Of a DNA stretch of 6,966 nt, positions 1 to 5,950 are shown one piece after another. Position 1 is the stretch's first letter. Every line of letters starts with the position of its first letter. The stretch lies in contig JADGOF010000112.1 of NCBI GenBank assembly GCA_017883105.1, forward strand, positions 1-6,966. The letters run 5' to 3'. The stretch comes from Acidimicrobiales bacterium (GTDB taxonomy: Bacteria; Actinomycetota; Acidimicrobiia; Acidimicrobiales; RAAP-2). Both the position numbers and the translations under genes were made by a program. The notes under the pieces are model-generated. The model ran no database searches. It saw only the letters and a list, made by a program, of their open reading frames with translations, and had not been told where the DNA came from.

Positions 1-604
1 TGGGACCGATGGTCCCGTGGCCACCGGTGATGAACATCTTGATCACCTCGGCCCCCTCCTTGATCTCCTGGCGCACCGAACGGCGGAACTCGTCCGGCCC
101 GTCACTCGGCCGTATGGCGCCGAGCGCCCCAACCTGCCAGTGCCAGGGGTAGCTCCGGTCGCCGGCGTGTCCGGTGGTACTGACATCGCGGCTGCAGGGA
201 ACCAGACGGGGGCCGGGGATGAGCCGGTGCTCGATGGCCACCTTCATCGAGGCGTCGATGGCAAACGGTGCTCCTGCACTCACCGCACTGGTGAACCCGC
301 TCTGCAGCAGGAGGTCGAGGCTCTTGATGGCGCGTACCGCCTGCAGGGCCATCGGCTCCTCGAGTCCGAACGGGGCGGGCGTGGCGCCGAGGTTGTGATA
401 CGTGGCGTGGAAATGACAGTTGACCATGCCCGGCATGACACTCCGGCCTCCGAGGTCGACGACCCGGTCGTCGGGTCGGGTGTCCGGCGGAGGACCGGCG
501 CCCACCGACCCGATCCGTTCGCCGTCCACGACCACATGAGCCGCGGTCAGCACCGTGCGGTCGCCGTCGACCACGGTGGCGTTGGTCATGACCAGTCGGG
601 TCAC
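1..604 (-). CDS. Amidohydrolase family protein (imidazolonepropionase/prolidase-like), 3' end beyond window
   Basis: A metal-dependent hydrolase of the amidohydrolase superfamily, probably cleaving a C-N bond in a small substrate that cannot be named from sequence. 201 codons are visible and the frame is still open at the left edge. The N-terminus has the composite beta-sandwich strand (TNATVVDGD, then VDGERIGSVG and VVDLGGRSVMPGMVN). The metal site follows as NCHFH (His64 and His66), with Asn in place of the usual Asp of DxHxH. The end of the visible part contains VIKMFITGG; its Lys189 fits the carbamylated metal-bridging lysine of the Sgx9260/prolidase-like subgroup. The GTG at 604 is chosen because it overlaps the upstream stop (GTGA), gives the family-typical start (M)TRLVMTNATVV and lies about 10 bases after AAGGTGG. 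An ATG at 589 is the alternative. It is the third gene of the leftward operon. The family is well supported; the substrate is unknown. Confidence 0.9.
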   Translation of the reverse strand, partial: MTRLVMTNATVVDGDRTVLTAAHVVVDGERIGSVGAGPPPDTRPDDRVVDLGGRSVMPGMVNCHFHATYHNLGATPAPFGLEEPMALQAVRAIKSLDLLLQSGFTSAVSAGAPFAIDASMKVAIEHRLIPGPRLVPCSRDVSTTGHAGDRSYPWHWQVGALGAIRPSDGPDEFRRSVRQEIKEGAEVIKMFITGGHGTIGP

Positions 605-1533
605 GGGTGGAGCACCACCTTGATGGCATCGGTGCTGCGGTCACCGGCCACGCGGAAGGCTTCGGCTGCGTCGTCCAACGGGAAGTGATGGGTGACGACC
701 GCTCCATGGAGATCGGGGACCAGGGCCAGCACCCGGGCCGCGTCCTCGAATTCGGATCGGCCGTGACGGTGGCCGTAGGTGAACGCCGGCACCAGCGTGA
801 TCTCTTTCATCTGGAACCCGAGACCCAGCGCCACCGGGTTCCAGAAGCTGCCGAGGATGCCGATGGTGGCCCCCGGCCGGGCCAACTCGATGGCCTTGTC
901 CATGGCGCCCTGGGTCCCGGCCGCTTCGAGCGCGATGTCGTAGTTGTCGCCGACCGCGGACCTGGCCCCGAGGCGCTCGCCGGCCTCGATCCGGCGGGGC
1001 CGGTGAGCCAGCAGGTCGACCGACGCGCCGAGTGAGCGTGCGGCGGCGATGGTGCAGAGACCGATGGGGCCGGCCCCGATCACCAGTATGCGCGCGCCGT
1101 CGACTACTCCGGCTCGGTTGATGCCGTGCAGGGCCACGGCGAGCGGTTCGACCAGGCACGCCTGGTCGAGGGTGACGTCCGCAGGGAGGGGCTTGGCGTT
1201 GCGCGGGTCCACCCAGACCTCGTCGGCCAGTCCGCCGTCGAGGCTGACCCCGTACATGGCACCCAGGGCAGACGCGCACTGCTGGTCATCGCCGGCCAGA
1301 CACCGTGCACACGTTCCGCAACTCACCGGGGGCAGGACGGCCACCGGGGCGCCCCCATCCAGCGTCCCGCAGAACTCATGACCGAGCGTGACGTTCGAAG
1401 GCCCGAACGAGGCGAGATGCAGGTCGGACCCGCAGATGCCCGAACTGGTCACCGACACCCGCACGCAACCGCTGGGGTTTCCCTCGGTGGGGACGACCCG
1501 GATGCCGTCCACTGTGTTCCGGACGCCGCGCAC
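601..1533 (-). CDS. Zinc-binding alcohol dehydrogenase (MDR superfamily)
   Basis: A 310-residue medium-chain dehydrogenase/reductase predicted to oxidise an alcohol or polyol (or reduce the carbonyl) with NAD(P) in the cytoplasm. The N-terminal GroES-like domain holds catalytic-zinc ligands Cys34 (GICGSDLH), His52-Glu53 (GHE) and Glu129 (EPLAVALHG). The structural-zinc lobe is intact with Cys72, Cys75, Cys78 and Cys86. The Rossmann domain begins near residue 148 with VIGAGPIGL. The strand that should set cofactor choice reads VDLLAHRPRR, without a clear acidic NAD determinant, so NADP use is possible. It is a little shorter than the usual 340-350 residues but all key residues are present. The start is GTG, five bases after the ABM gene stop, with GGGCGGG upstream. 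The stop overlaps the start of the amidohydrolase. Family assignment is firm; substrate is not. Confidence 0.93.
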   Translation of the reverse strand: MRGVRNTVDGIRVVPTEGNPSGCVRVSVTSSGICGSDLHLASFGPSNVTLGHEFCGTLDGGAPVAVLPPVSCGTCARCLAGDDQQCASALGAMYGVSLDGGLADEVWVDPRNAKPLPADVTLDQACLVEPLAVALHGINRAGVVDGARILVIGAGPIGLCTIAAARSLGASVDLLAHRPRRIEAGERLGARSAVGDNYDIALEAAGTQGAMDKAIELARPGATIGILGSFWNPVALGLGFQMKEITLVPAFTYGHRHGRSEFEDAARVLALVPDLHGAVVTHHFPLDDAAEAFRVAGDRSTDAIKVVLHP

Positions 1534-1538
1534 TCGCG

Positions 1539-1844
1539 CTACCCGCCCATCACAGAACGACGGTTGGTGATGGTCAACACATAGGCGTCGGCACCGGTGA
1601 TGCGGGAGACATGGTCGTTCATGAATTCGAGCTCATAGGGCTGCGCTTGGTGGGCGTTGAAGGCCTCTTCCGACTCCCAGCACTCGAAGAACCGGAAACG
1701 GCACGGCTGTTCCAGATCCTCGGACCACCAGTAGTCCACGCAGCCCGCATCCTGACGACTGCGATCGGTGATGGCCGTGAGTGCGGCAAGGGTCTCTTCC
1801 CGCTCTTCAGGCCGAAAGTCCAGATATCCGGACAGCGCGTGCAT
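1539..1844 (-). CDS. Antibiotic biosynthesis monooxygenase (ABM) domain protein
   Basis: A 101-residue protein of the dimeric alpha+beta barrel ABM/YgiN-like family. These act as small cofactor-independent oxygenases or as accessory proteins in aromatic and quinone metabolism. Matching features are the N-terminal strand HALSGYLDF, the helix EEREETLAALTAITDRSRQ, the DAGCVDYWW segment, the FRFFECWESEEAFNAHQ motif (conserved W/F and E-A-F-x-x-H) and the C-terminal helix ending ITGADAYVLTI. The frame stays open to 1958, but residues upstream of the chosen ATG do not look like the family. That ATG at 1844 has GGGG about six bases ahead and gives the normal length. It is the first gene of the leftward operon, divergent from the SGNH hydrolase gene. 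Placement beside a dehydrogenase and an amidohydrolase suggests a role in catabolism of a small organic compound; this is inference. Confidence 0.88.
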   Translation of the reverse strand: MHALSGYLDFRPEEREETLAALTAITDRSRQDAGCVDYWWSEDLEQPCRFRFFECWESEEAFNAHQAQPYELEFMNDHVSRITGADAYVLTITNRRSVMGG

Positions 1845-1870
1845 GGGAACCCCCGATCGTCCAACATCCG

Positions 1871-1912
1871 GGGCGGCATCGGACCGGTGGGATCCGGATA
1901 AGTGTGCCGCCC
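1871..1912. promoter_or_regulatory. 8-bp inverted repeat in the divergent intergenic region
   Basis: GGGCGGCA at 1871-1878 is repeated as TGCCGCCC at 1905-1912, separated by 26 bases that include a GGATCC palindrome. It lies 27 bases upstream of the ABM start, inside the 182-bp divergent gap (1845-2026). It could be a leader hairpin or an operator for the leftward operon. No convincing -10/-35 pair was found for either direction. An 8-bp repeat in GC-rich DNA may be chance. Confidence 0.3.
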
Positions 1913-2016
1913 TATTGGTTGCGCCGAAAACTACCATCCGGCCGCTCGACGCTCCCACTGGCGAGTCGGCTGGGACGGAGCGTACGCCGGTTGGTAAGTT
2001 GCAGTCTTCAGAACAA

Positions 2017-2029
2017 GGGGCAGCTCATG
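2017..2029 (+). promoter_or_regulatory. Ribosome binding site deciding the SGNH hydrolase start
   Basis: AAGGGG ends at 2020, six bases before the ATG at 2027-2029. The reading frame is open upstream to 1781, but this site plus the hydrophobic anchor about 20 residues later fixes the start here. Confidence 0.7.
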
Positions 2030-3199
2030 GAGGAAGCGTTCAAGGAGTCGAAGAGCTCGGCTGAGGGCACTCTGGTCCAGCGATCGGTGCTCGTCGTAGC
2101 CATTGTGTTGCTGATAGTTGCCGGGGGAGCGGCGTTGGGTGCCGGGGCCCACTCCTCGTCCGCATCGGCCTCGACGCCCAAGGTCGTGTACTACGTGGCC
2201 ATGGGCGACTCGCTGGCCGCGGGCATCGGGGCGAACCCGACGACGAACGGCTACGTCGGTCAGGTCTACCGCCATGAACTGGCGCACTACCCGGGCCTGA
2301 GACTGGTGAGTTTCGCCTGTTCCGGTGCCACCACCCAGTCGGTCATCGCCGGCGGTGGGTGCAGCTACTCGAGCGGATCTCAGCTCGGTGATGCCGAGGC
2401 GTTCCTCCGGGCACATGCCGGCCGGGTTGCGTTCCTCACCATGGATATCGGGACGAACGACGTCGATGGCTGCATCCAGAAGTCGGGCATCGACGCCACC
2501 TGCATCCAGGGTGGGGTGAGTCACGTGAGCTCCGAGCTCCCCGAGATACTGGGCGGCCTCACGGGTTCGTACGCCGGCCTGGTCATCTACGGGATGGACT
2601 ACTACGACCCCTATCTGTCGTCATGGCTGACCGAGGCAGACGGTCGGGCCCTGGCCCTGCAGTCGGAAACGCAGACGGTCGAGTTCAACGCCCTGCTCCG
2701 ACAGATCTACCACGCCGCCGGAATGTCCATGGCCGACCCGGCGACGTCGTTCGAGACCACCGATCTGGCCCGCACCGGGTCCTATCTCGGGACCAGGCTG
2801 CCGCAGAACGTTGCGGACATCTGCAACTGGACGCTGATGTGCTCGGAGCACAACATCCACCCCGACGACGCCGGCCATGCCGCCCTGGCCGTGTCGGTCG
2901 AACAGGTCATCGATCAGGTGGCGGTGACCACCACCGAGCTTCCGCCCGCATCGGTTGGCGTGGCCTATGGAGCGCCGTTGTCCGCCACCGGCGGCATTCC
3001 TGCCTACCGGTGGTCGCTGGCCACGAAGTCGGATCCCCTCCCACCGGGCCTCCATCTCGAGGGGAACGGGAACATTACCGGCATACCCCGCAGTCGAGGG
3101 AGCTACACCGTGACGGTGCAGGTGGTGGACCAGCGGACAACCACCACGCCGCCGACCACCCGCTCAGCCAGCGCATCGCTCTCCCTGACCGTTCGCTGA
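2027..3199 (+). CDS. Membrane-anchored SGNH/GDSL hydrolase with C-terminal putative Ig domain
   Basis: A 390-residue extracytoplasmic esterase/lipase-like enzyme. An uncleaved anchor or signal peptide covers residues ~20-41 (SVLVVAIVLLIVAGGAALGA), followed by a Ser/Ala linker. The SGNH domain covers ~52-295: block I GDSLAAG (nucleophile Ser62), block II with Gly100 (FACSGATT), block III GTND (Asn144) and block V with catalytic His278 (NIHPDDAGH). Cys98/112, 149/159 and 266/272 are spaced like the disulfides of secreted actinobacterial SGNH lipases. Residues ~300-390 form a putative-Ig (He_PIG) domain with ATGGIPAYRWSL and LPPGLHLEGNGNITGIP, then a Thr-rich segment; this may bind the wall or a partner protein. 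The substrate (lipid, acylated glycan or other ester) is unknown. It is upstream of and co-oriented with the SipW/TasA-like genes but separated by 669 bp, so it is probably a separate transcript. Confidence 0.93.
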   Translation: MEEAFKESKSSAEGTLVQRSVLVVAIVLLIVAGGAALGAGAHSSSASASTPKVVYYVAMGDSLAAGIGANPTTNGYVGQVYRHELAHYPGLRLVSFACSGATTQSVIAGGGCSYSSGSQLGDAEAFLRAHAGRVAFLTMDIGTNDVDGCIQKSGIDATCIQGGVSHVSSELPEILGGLTGSYAGLVIYGMDYYDPYLSSWLTEADGRALALQSETQTVEFNALLRQIYHAAGMSMADPATSFETTDLARTGSYLGTRLPQNVADICNWTLMCSEHNIHPDDAGHAALAVSVEQVIDQVAVTTTELPPASVGVAYGAPLSATGGIPAYRWSLATKSDPLPPGLHLEGNGNITGIPRSRGSYTVTVQVVDQRTTTTPPTTRSASASLSLTVR

Positions 3200-3232
3200 C
3201 CGTTCACCGCCGGCAACGAGAACTGTCGGGGA

Positions 3233-3260
3233 AGCAACCGCCTGGCGGAAAGCAGTTGCT
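3233..3260 (+). terminator. Possible hairpin terminator after the SGNH hydrolase gene
   Basis: AGCAAC (3233-3238) pairs with GTTGCT (3255-3260), with a nested CCGCCTGGCGG inside. It starts 34 bases after the stop codon. There is no following T-tract, so it is at best a weak intrinsic terminator. Confidence 0.3.
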
Positions 3261-3278
3261 CGACCCGACGCTCTCATT

Positions 3279-3435
3279 CTAGGAGACTGCTGTTTTTCTC
3301 GACACCCGGCAGATTTCGACGGTGAAATGGGGTGATTTCAGTCATCCGAGACGGGGTCCGGGCCACAGAGGCGAACCTGTGACGAGTCCAATTTCTGTCC
3401 TTTCGGCGGAGGCCAGTAAAACAGCACTCACCTAG
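3279..3435. mobile_element. 157-bp MITE-like element with imperfect terminal inverted repeats
   Basis: The left end 3279-3296 (CTAGGAGACTGCTGTTTT) and the reverse complement of the right end 3418-3435 (CTAGGTGAGTGCTGTTTT) match at 16 of 18 positions. Both ends carry TA (3280-3281 and 3433-3434). If these TAs are the target duplication, the element proper is 3282-3432, as expected for IS630/Tc1-mariner-type insertions. The interior codes for nothing, is less GC-rich than its surroundings and holds smaller hairpins (ATTTC/GAAAT around 3313-3340; CACAG/CTGTG around 3364-3380). It lies in the long non-coding gap between the SGNH hydrolase and the signal peptidase. Alternatives are a structured RNA leader or a large bipartite operator. 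No known riboswitch consensus was recognised. Confidence 0.45.
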
Positions 3436-3438
3436 GGG

Positions 3439-3660
3439 TCAAGCGATGGTGTTCAGGTCGGCCCAGAGTGCATCTCCGGGCCCGCCCGGAGCTCGGATCG
3501 CGCCTCTTTGGCCAGGCGGCCCGCCAGCTGGAGGGAGGCCCGCCGGTTGCTCACCACCTCGCGGGGACGCATGCCCTCCTCCAACCGGCGATGAGCACAC
3601 GTCGGTCCTGATGACGGGTGTGCTCGAGTTCGTCGGAGTATTCGGCCGGCTGCTGACGCC
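3439..3660 (-). pseudogene. Frameshifted remnant of an unidentified minus-strand gene
   Basis: Three overlapping minus-strand pieces in different frames together look like one decayed gene. The first (~3660-3580) contains EYSDELEHTRHQDRRVLIAG. The second (~3590-3465) contains RLEEGMRPREVVSNRR followed by ASLQLAGRLAKEARSELRAG. The third ends DALWADLNTIA and a TGA at 3439-3441. In the middle piece 32 of the first 35 codons from 3572 end in G or C, as in the intact genes here, while the plus-strand frames show no such bias. At least two frameshifts are needed to join the pieces, and no good start or ribosome site is visible. The charged, helix-prone sequence is not from a family I can name. It may instead be chance open frames in GC-rich DNA. 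Confidence 0.33.
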
Positions 3661-3821
3661 GGTTGCCGGTGCCGACAGGTGAGCGCAGCGGGGCGCCGGG
3701 ACGCCGATCCGGCGAGCTCGCACAAGGGGTGCTCGGAGGAAAGGGCTAAGGGCTGAGTCCCCTGAATTGCCGCGTGGATCGGCCGTACGACGCCTACGCA
3801 ACTGCTATTGCGCAACAGATG

Positions 3822-3850
3822 TTGACAAATTGCTCAAGACCGCGCCTTCT
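3822..3850 (+). promoter_or_regulatory. Possible promoter for the sipW/tasA-like genes
   Basis: A perfect TTGACA -35 box lies at 3822-3827. At 17-bp spacing the -10 position reads CCTTCT (3845-3850), a poor match. A palindrome TTGCGCAA (3808-3815) sits just upstream and could be an operator half. The location, about 20 bases before the chosen GTG, is right. The weak -10 keeps confidence low. Confidence 0.25.
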
Positions 3851-3868
3851 TCTGTCGAAATCCTCGTT

Positions 3869-4414
3869 GTGAACGTTTTCAACCGGCGGACGGAGACTCG
3901 AACCAGCGGATGGCTCCGAGCCATCCGGATGGCCGTGGCCATCGCCATGACCTGTGTGTGCGCAGGTCTGGCTCTTGCCGTGACGACCCTTCACCTTGCT
4001 GTCAAGCCGGTGCTCACCGGAAGCATGCGCCCCGCCTACGGTCCCGGTGCCCTGTTGGTGACCAGGGAGGTGCCGGTGCAGAGACTTCGTCCGGGGATGG
4101 TCATCCTCTTCGTGCCACCCGGCGAGCATGCCGAGTTCGCCCACCGGATCACTTCGGTGACCGGTCCATCGTTGGACCCGGTGGTCACCACCAAAGGCGA
4201 TGCCAACCACGCTCCTGACCCCTGGCATGCACAGCTGACGACACGCACCGTGCCCGACGTGGTGGCCACCGTGCCGTGGGTGGGCCGCCTGATGGTCGGC
4301 ATCCGGGGCCCTCTTCAGCTCCTCTTCATCATGTCGGGCGGGCTGTGCATGGCCATCGCCGGTACCCGTTGGATCCTCCATCCCCGCCGTCCCGTCTCGA
4401 CGACCATCGCCTGA
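3869..4414 (+). CDS. sipW: SipW-type signal peptidase I (S26B family)
   Basis: A membrane serine protease that removes signal peptides from exported proteins. With the GTG at 3869 it has 181 residues. The first membrane segment is AIRMAVAIAMTCVCAGLALAV (residues ~18-38). Then come the active-site TGSMRP (Ser52), the strand GALLVTREVPVQRLRPGMVILF, the FAHRITSV motif with His92 where bacterial LepB-type enzymes have Lys, and TKGDAN with Asp111. The Ser-His-Asp spacing (40 and 59 residues) equals that recalled for Bacillus subtilis SipW (Ser47, His87, Asp106). A second membrane segment covers ~147-168, with a short basic cytoplasmic tail. The start is uncertain: no clear ribosome site is visible, the frame is open to a TTG at 3767, and an ATG at 3929 would clip the N-terminus. 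It lies 80 bp upstream of a protein with a SipW-type leader, which points to its client. The symbol denotes the family, not proven orthology. Confidence 0.88.
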   Translation: MNVFNRRTETRTSGWLRAIRMAVAIAMTCVCAGLALAVTTLHLAVKPVLTGSMRPAYGPGALLVTREVPVQRLRPGMVILFVPPGEHAEFAHRITSVTGPSLDPVVTTKGDANHAPDPWHAQLTTRTVPDVVATVPWVGRLMVGIRGPLQLLFIMSGGLCMAIAGTRWILHPRRPVSTTIA

Positions 4415-4494
4415 CTCCCCCTCCCGCCGATCGCCGTACCCGCGGCCTCTCCCAAGACCTACCCCCATAGATAGCCATAGAGAAAGAGAAGAAC

Positions 4495-5166
4495 ATGAGC
4501 CAGCACAGTCACACACTCAAGAAGGAAAGATGCCACGGAAAAGCCGTGGTTGCCGGGTTCTTCGCAGTCTCGGTGGGTCTGTTGACCACCGCCGGCGTCT
4601 ATTCCGCGCTGTCCGGCGTCGCCACCGGATCGGAGTCCGTGACGTCCGGCACGCTCAATCTGACCCTGAGCGCCGATGTCGGGGCCGGATTCAGCAACTT
4701 CGTGGGCAAGATGGCCCCGGGCGACACCGACAACGTCTACGTGAACCTGAACAACACCGGGACACTGGCCACGGCGGCCGGCATGACCCTGTGGGTGGCC
4801 GGAACCCCCGCCAACGCCCTCACCAACGGAACCGCAGTCGGTGAAGGCCTGACGGTGACCGCTACCCAGTGCTCGGTCGCCTGGACGTTGGCGACAGGAG
4901 TGTGCTCCGGAACGACGACCTCCATTCTGGCTAGCGCACAGATCAGCACGTTCAACACGGCCGGTACGGCGGTGAGCCTCTCCAACATCCCGTCGTTGGC
5001 GGCCTCCATCGGGCAGGTTGCGCACGTCCAGGTGAGTCTGGGACTGGTGGGAACCGAGGTCTCCACCAACGGCGTCGCCCCTACTCCGACCATCCAGGGA
5101 CTGACGACCACCCTGGCATACACCTTCACCGAGCAACAGCGACTCGGTGCTCCCACCAACCAGTAG
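4495..5166 (+). CDS. TasA/camelysin-like secreted protein with SipW-type signal peptide
   Basis: A 223-residue exported protein, probably surface-associated. It has a basic N-terminus with HSHTLKKERCHGK, a hydrophobic stretch AVVAGFFAVSVGLLTTAGVYSA (~17-38) and then GVATGSESVTSGTLNLTLS. This layout fits the SipW-cognate leader class (hydrophobic core, A/S/G cleavage region, then a Gly-Thr-Leu strand). The body has the camelysin/TasA feature MAPGDTDNVYVNLNNTGTL (~73-91), where PGD precedes a beta strand and an NTGT turn. It is rich in Thr, Ala, Val and Gly, as in beta-sandwich fibre proteins. Cys126 and Cys137 (CSVAW..CSG) may form a disulfide. The C-terminus is TLAYTFTEQQRLGAP. The ATG has GAGAAG a few bases upstream. 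It is directly downstream of the SipW-type peptidase and 11 bp before its paralogue. Fibre formation is inferred from the family. Confidence 0.85.
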   Translation: MSQHSHTLKKERCHGKAVVAGFFAVSVGLLTTAGVYSALSGVATGSESVTSGTLNLTLSADVGAGFSNFVGKMAPGDTDNVYVNLNNTGTLATAAGMTLWVAGTPANALTNGTAVGEGLTVTATQCSVAWTLATGVCSGTTTSILASAQISTFNTAGTAVSLSNIPSLAASIGQVAHVQVSLGLVGTEVSTNGVAPTPTIQGLTTTLAYTFTEQQRLGAPTNQ

Positions 5167-5177
5167 CCACCAGGTCA

Positions 5178-5723
5178 GTGAGGAGCCATCGGGTACTCCG
5201 CAATGCACGCAGGACGGCCGCTACCGCGGCCGTCCTGCTGCTTGCGGTGCTCGCTGTTCCCCTCCGGGCGGAAGCGGCCAGCATCGTCAAGGCCACCCGC
5301 TCCGGCTCTGAGTCGGTGACCTCCGCAGTGTGGACGGCAACGGTGAGCCCGACGGCACTGACCTTCACCACCAACACCGCGCAGACCTCGACGGTGACCA
5401 ACACCGGTACCATCGCCCTGGTCAGCATCAGCTACAAGGTGGTCATCTCCAATCCGACCTCGGGCACCCCGACCTTCACCCTGTTTGCCTGTGCCGTCGC
5501 ATGGTCGGCAGGCAAGTGCAGCGGGGGGAGTGGCACCCAGGTCGGGACCACCTTCGCCAAGAACTCGACCACCACGGTCACTTCGGCTGTGGTCCCCGCG
5601 GTCGGGGGCAGTGTCTTTCTTCAGGCCACTCCCACCTCCGTGGGCTCCTCGGTGTCGATGACACTGAGTACCTCGATCAGCTCAGCCTCCCAACTGCGGG
5701 CGCCGATCGTCACCAGGCAGTGA
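5178..5723 (+). CDS. Secreted TasA-like paralogue with an ordinary signal peptide
   Basis: A 181-residue exported beta-rich protein. A twin-basic N-terminus and hydrophobic core (TAATAAVLLLAVLAVPL, ~13-29) lead to a classical signal-peptidase site after AEA at residue 33. The mature part begins near ASIVKATRSGSESVTS. It is a paralogue of the preceding protein, sharing GSESVTS at the mature N-terminus, a TNTGT turn (TVTNTGTIALVSISYKVV), a C-(A/S)VAW...CSG cysteine loop (Cys105 and Cys114) and a C-terminus with Q-x-(L/R)-x-AP (SQLRAPIVTRQ). It lacks the clear PGD motif. The start is GTG, 11 bp after the previous stop, with a weak AGG ahead. Tight spacing indicates one operon. It may be a second fibre subunit, cap or anchor. 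No named domain was recognised beyond this relationship. Confidence 0.8.
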   Translation: MRSHRVLRNARRTAATAAVLLLAVLAVPLRAEAASIVKATRSGSESVTSAVWTATVSPTALTFTTNTAQTSTVTNTGTIALVSISYKVVISNPTSGTPTFTLFACAVAWSAGKCSGGSGTQVGTTFAKNSTTTVTSAVVPAVGGSVFLQATPTSVGSSVSMTLSTSISSASQLRAPIVTRQ

Positions 5724-5761
5724 GCGCGGGCACCATCGAGAAGTTGGGGCCGATCTGCGGG

Positions 5762-5787
5762 ACAGGGGTCGTTGCCTCCGTCCCTGT
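5762..5787 (+). terminator. Possible weak hairpin after the tasA-like genes
   Basis: ACAGGG (5762-5767) and CCCTGT (5782-5787) can pair around a 14-base loop, 38 bases after the last stop. There is no T-tract, so a terminator role is doubtful. The rest of 5724-5950 shows no gene or clear signal. Confidence 0.2.
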
Positions 5788-5950
5788 ACGTCGTCTGCAC
5801 CCACCCTCGACATGCGTCTACGACCGTCGCGTCTTGTCCCGAGTGAGAATTGCCGGCGCACTGCTCGAACCGGCCAGACTGCCGGCACGCACAAGGCCAG
5901 AAGAGGAAGGTCGAGTGCCTGGGACCGTCGTAGTGGGTGGCCCCGGTCGA

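Larger units (their letters stand above)
3200..3868. other. 669-bp gap without an intact gene
   Basis: This stretch separates the SGNH hydrolase from the signal peptidase. It contains the weak hairpin at 3233-3260, the MITE-like element at 3279-3435, the probable decayed gene at 3439-3660 and the presumed promoter region at 3800-3868. In 3661-3800 I see nothing beyond GC-rich sequence. The content suggests an insertion hot-spot or decay zone rather than a compact promoter. Confidence 0.6.

Noticed and set aside
17..688. Plus-strand open frame of 223 codons
   Set aside because: It is antisense to the amidohydrolase and the end of the dehydrogenase, both of which have clear family motifs.
1845..1958. 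N-terminal extension of the ABM protein to an upstream start at 1958
   Set aside because: The extra 38 residues do not resemble the family, and the internal ATG at 1844 gives the normal length and a plausible ribosome site.
3300..3435. Riboswitch (cyclic di-GMP, cyclic di-AMP or SAM type) in the gap before sipW
   Set aside because: Small hairpins and GGCGAAC-like pieces are present, but no conserved core of these classes could be aligned, and the segment is over 400 bases from the sipW start with TA-flanked repeats that suit a mobile element better.
3446..3682. A 78-codon plus-strand frame starting with ATG in the long gap
   Set aside because: Third-codon-position composition is mixed, it is Pro/Gly-rich without motifs, and there is no ribosome site.
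4459..5208. A 249-codon minus-strand open frame
   Set aside because: It is entirely antisense to the TasA-like protein gene and low in recognisable features; a GC-rich shadow.
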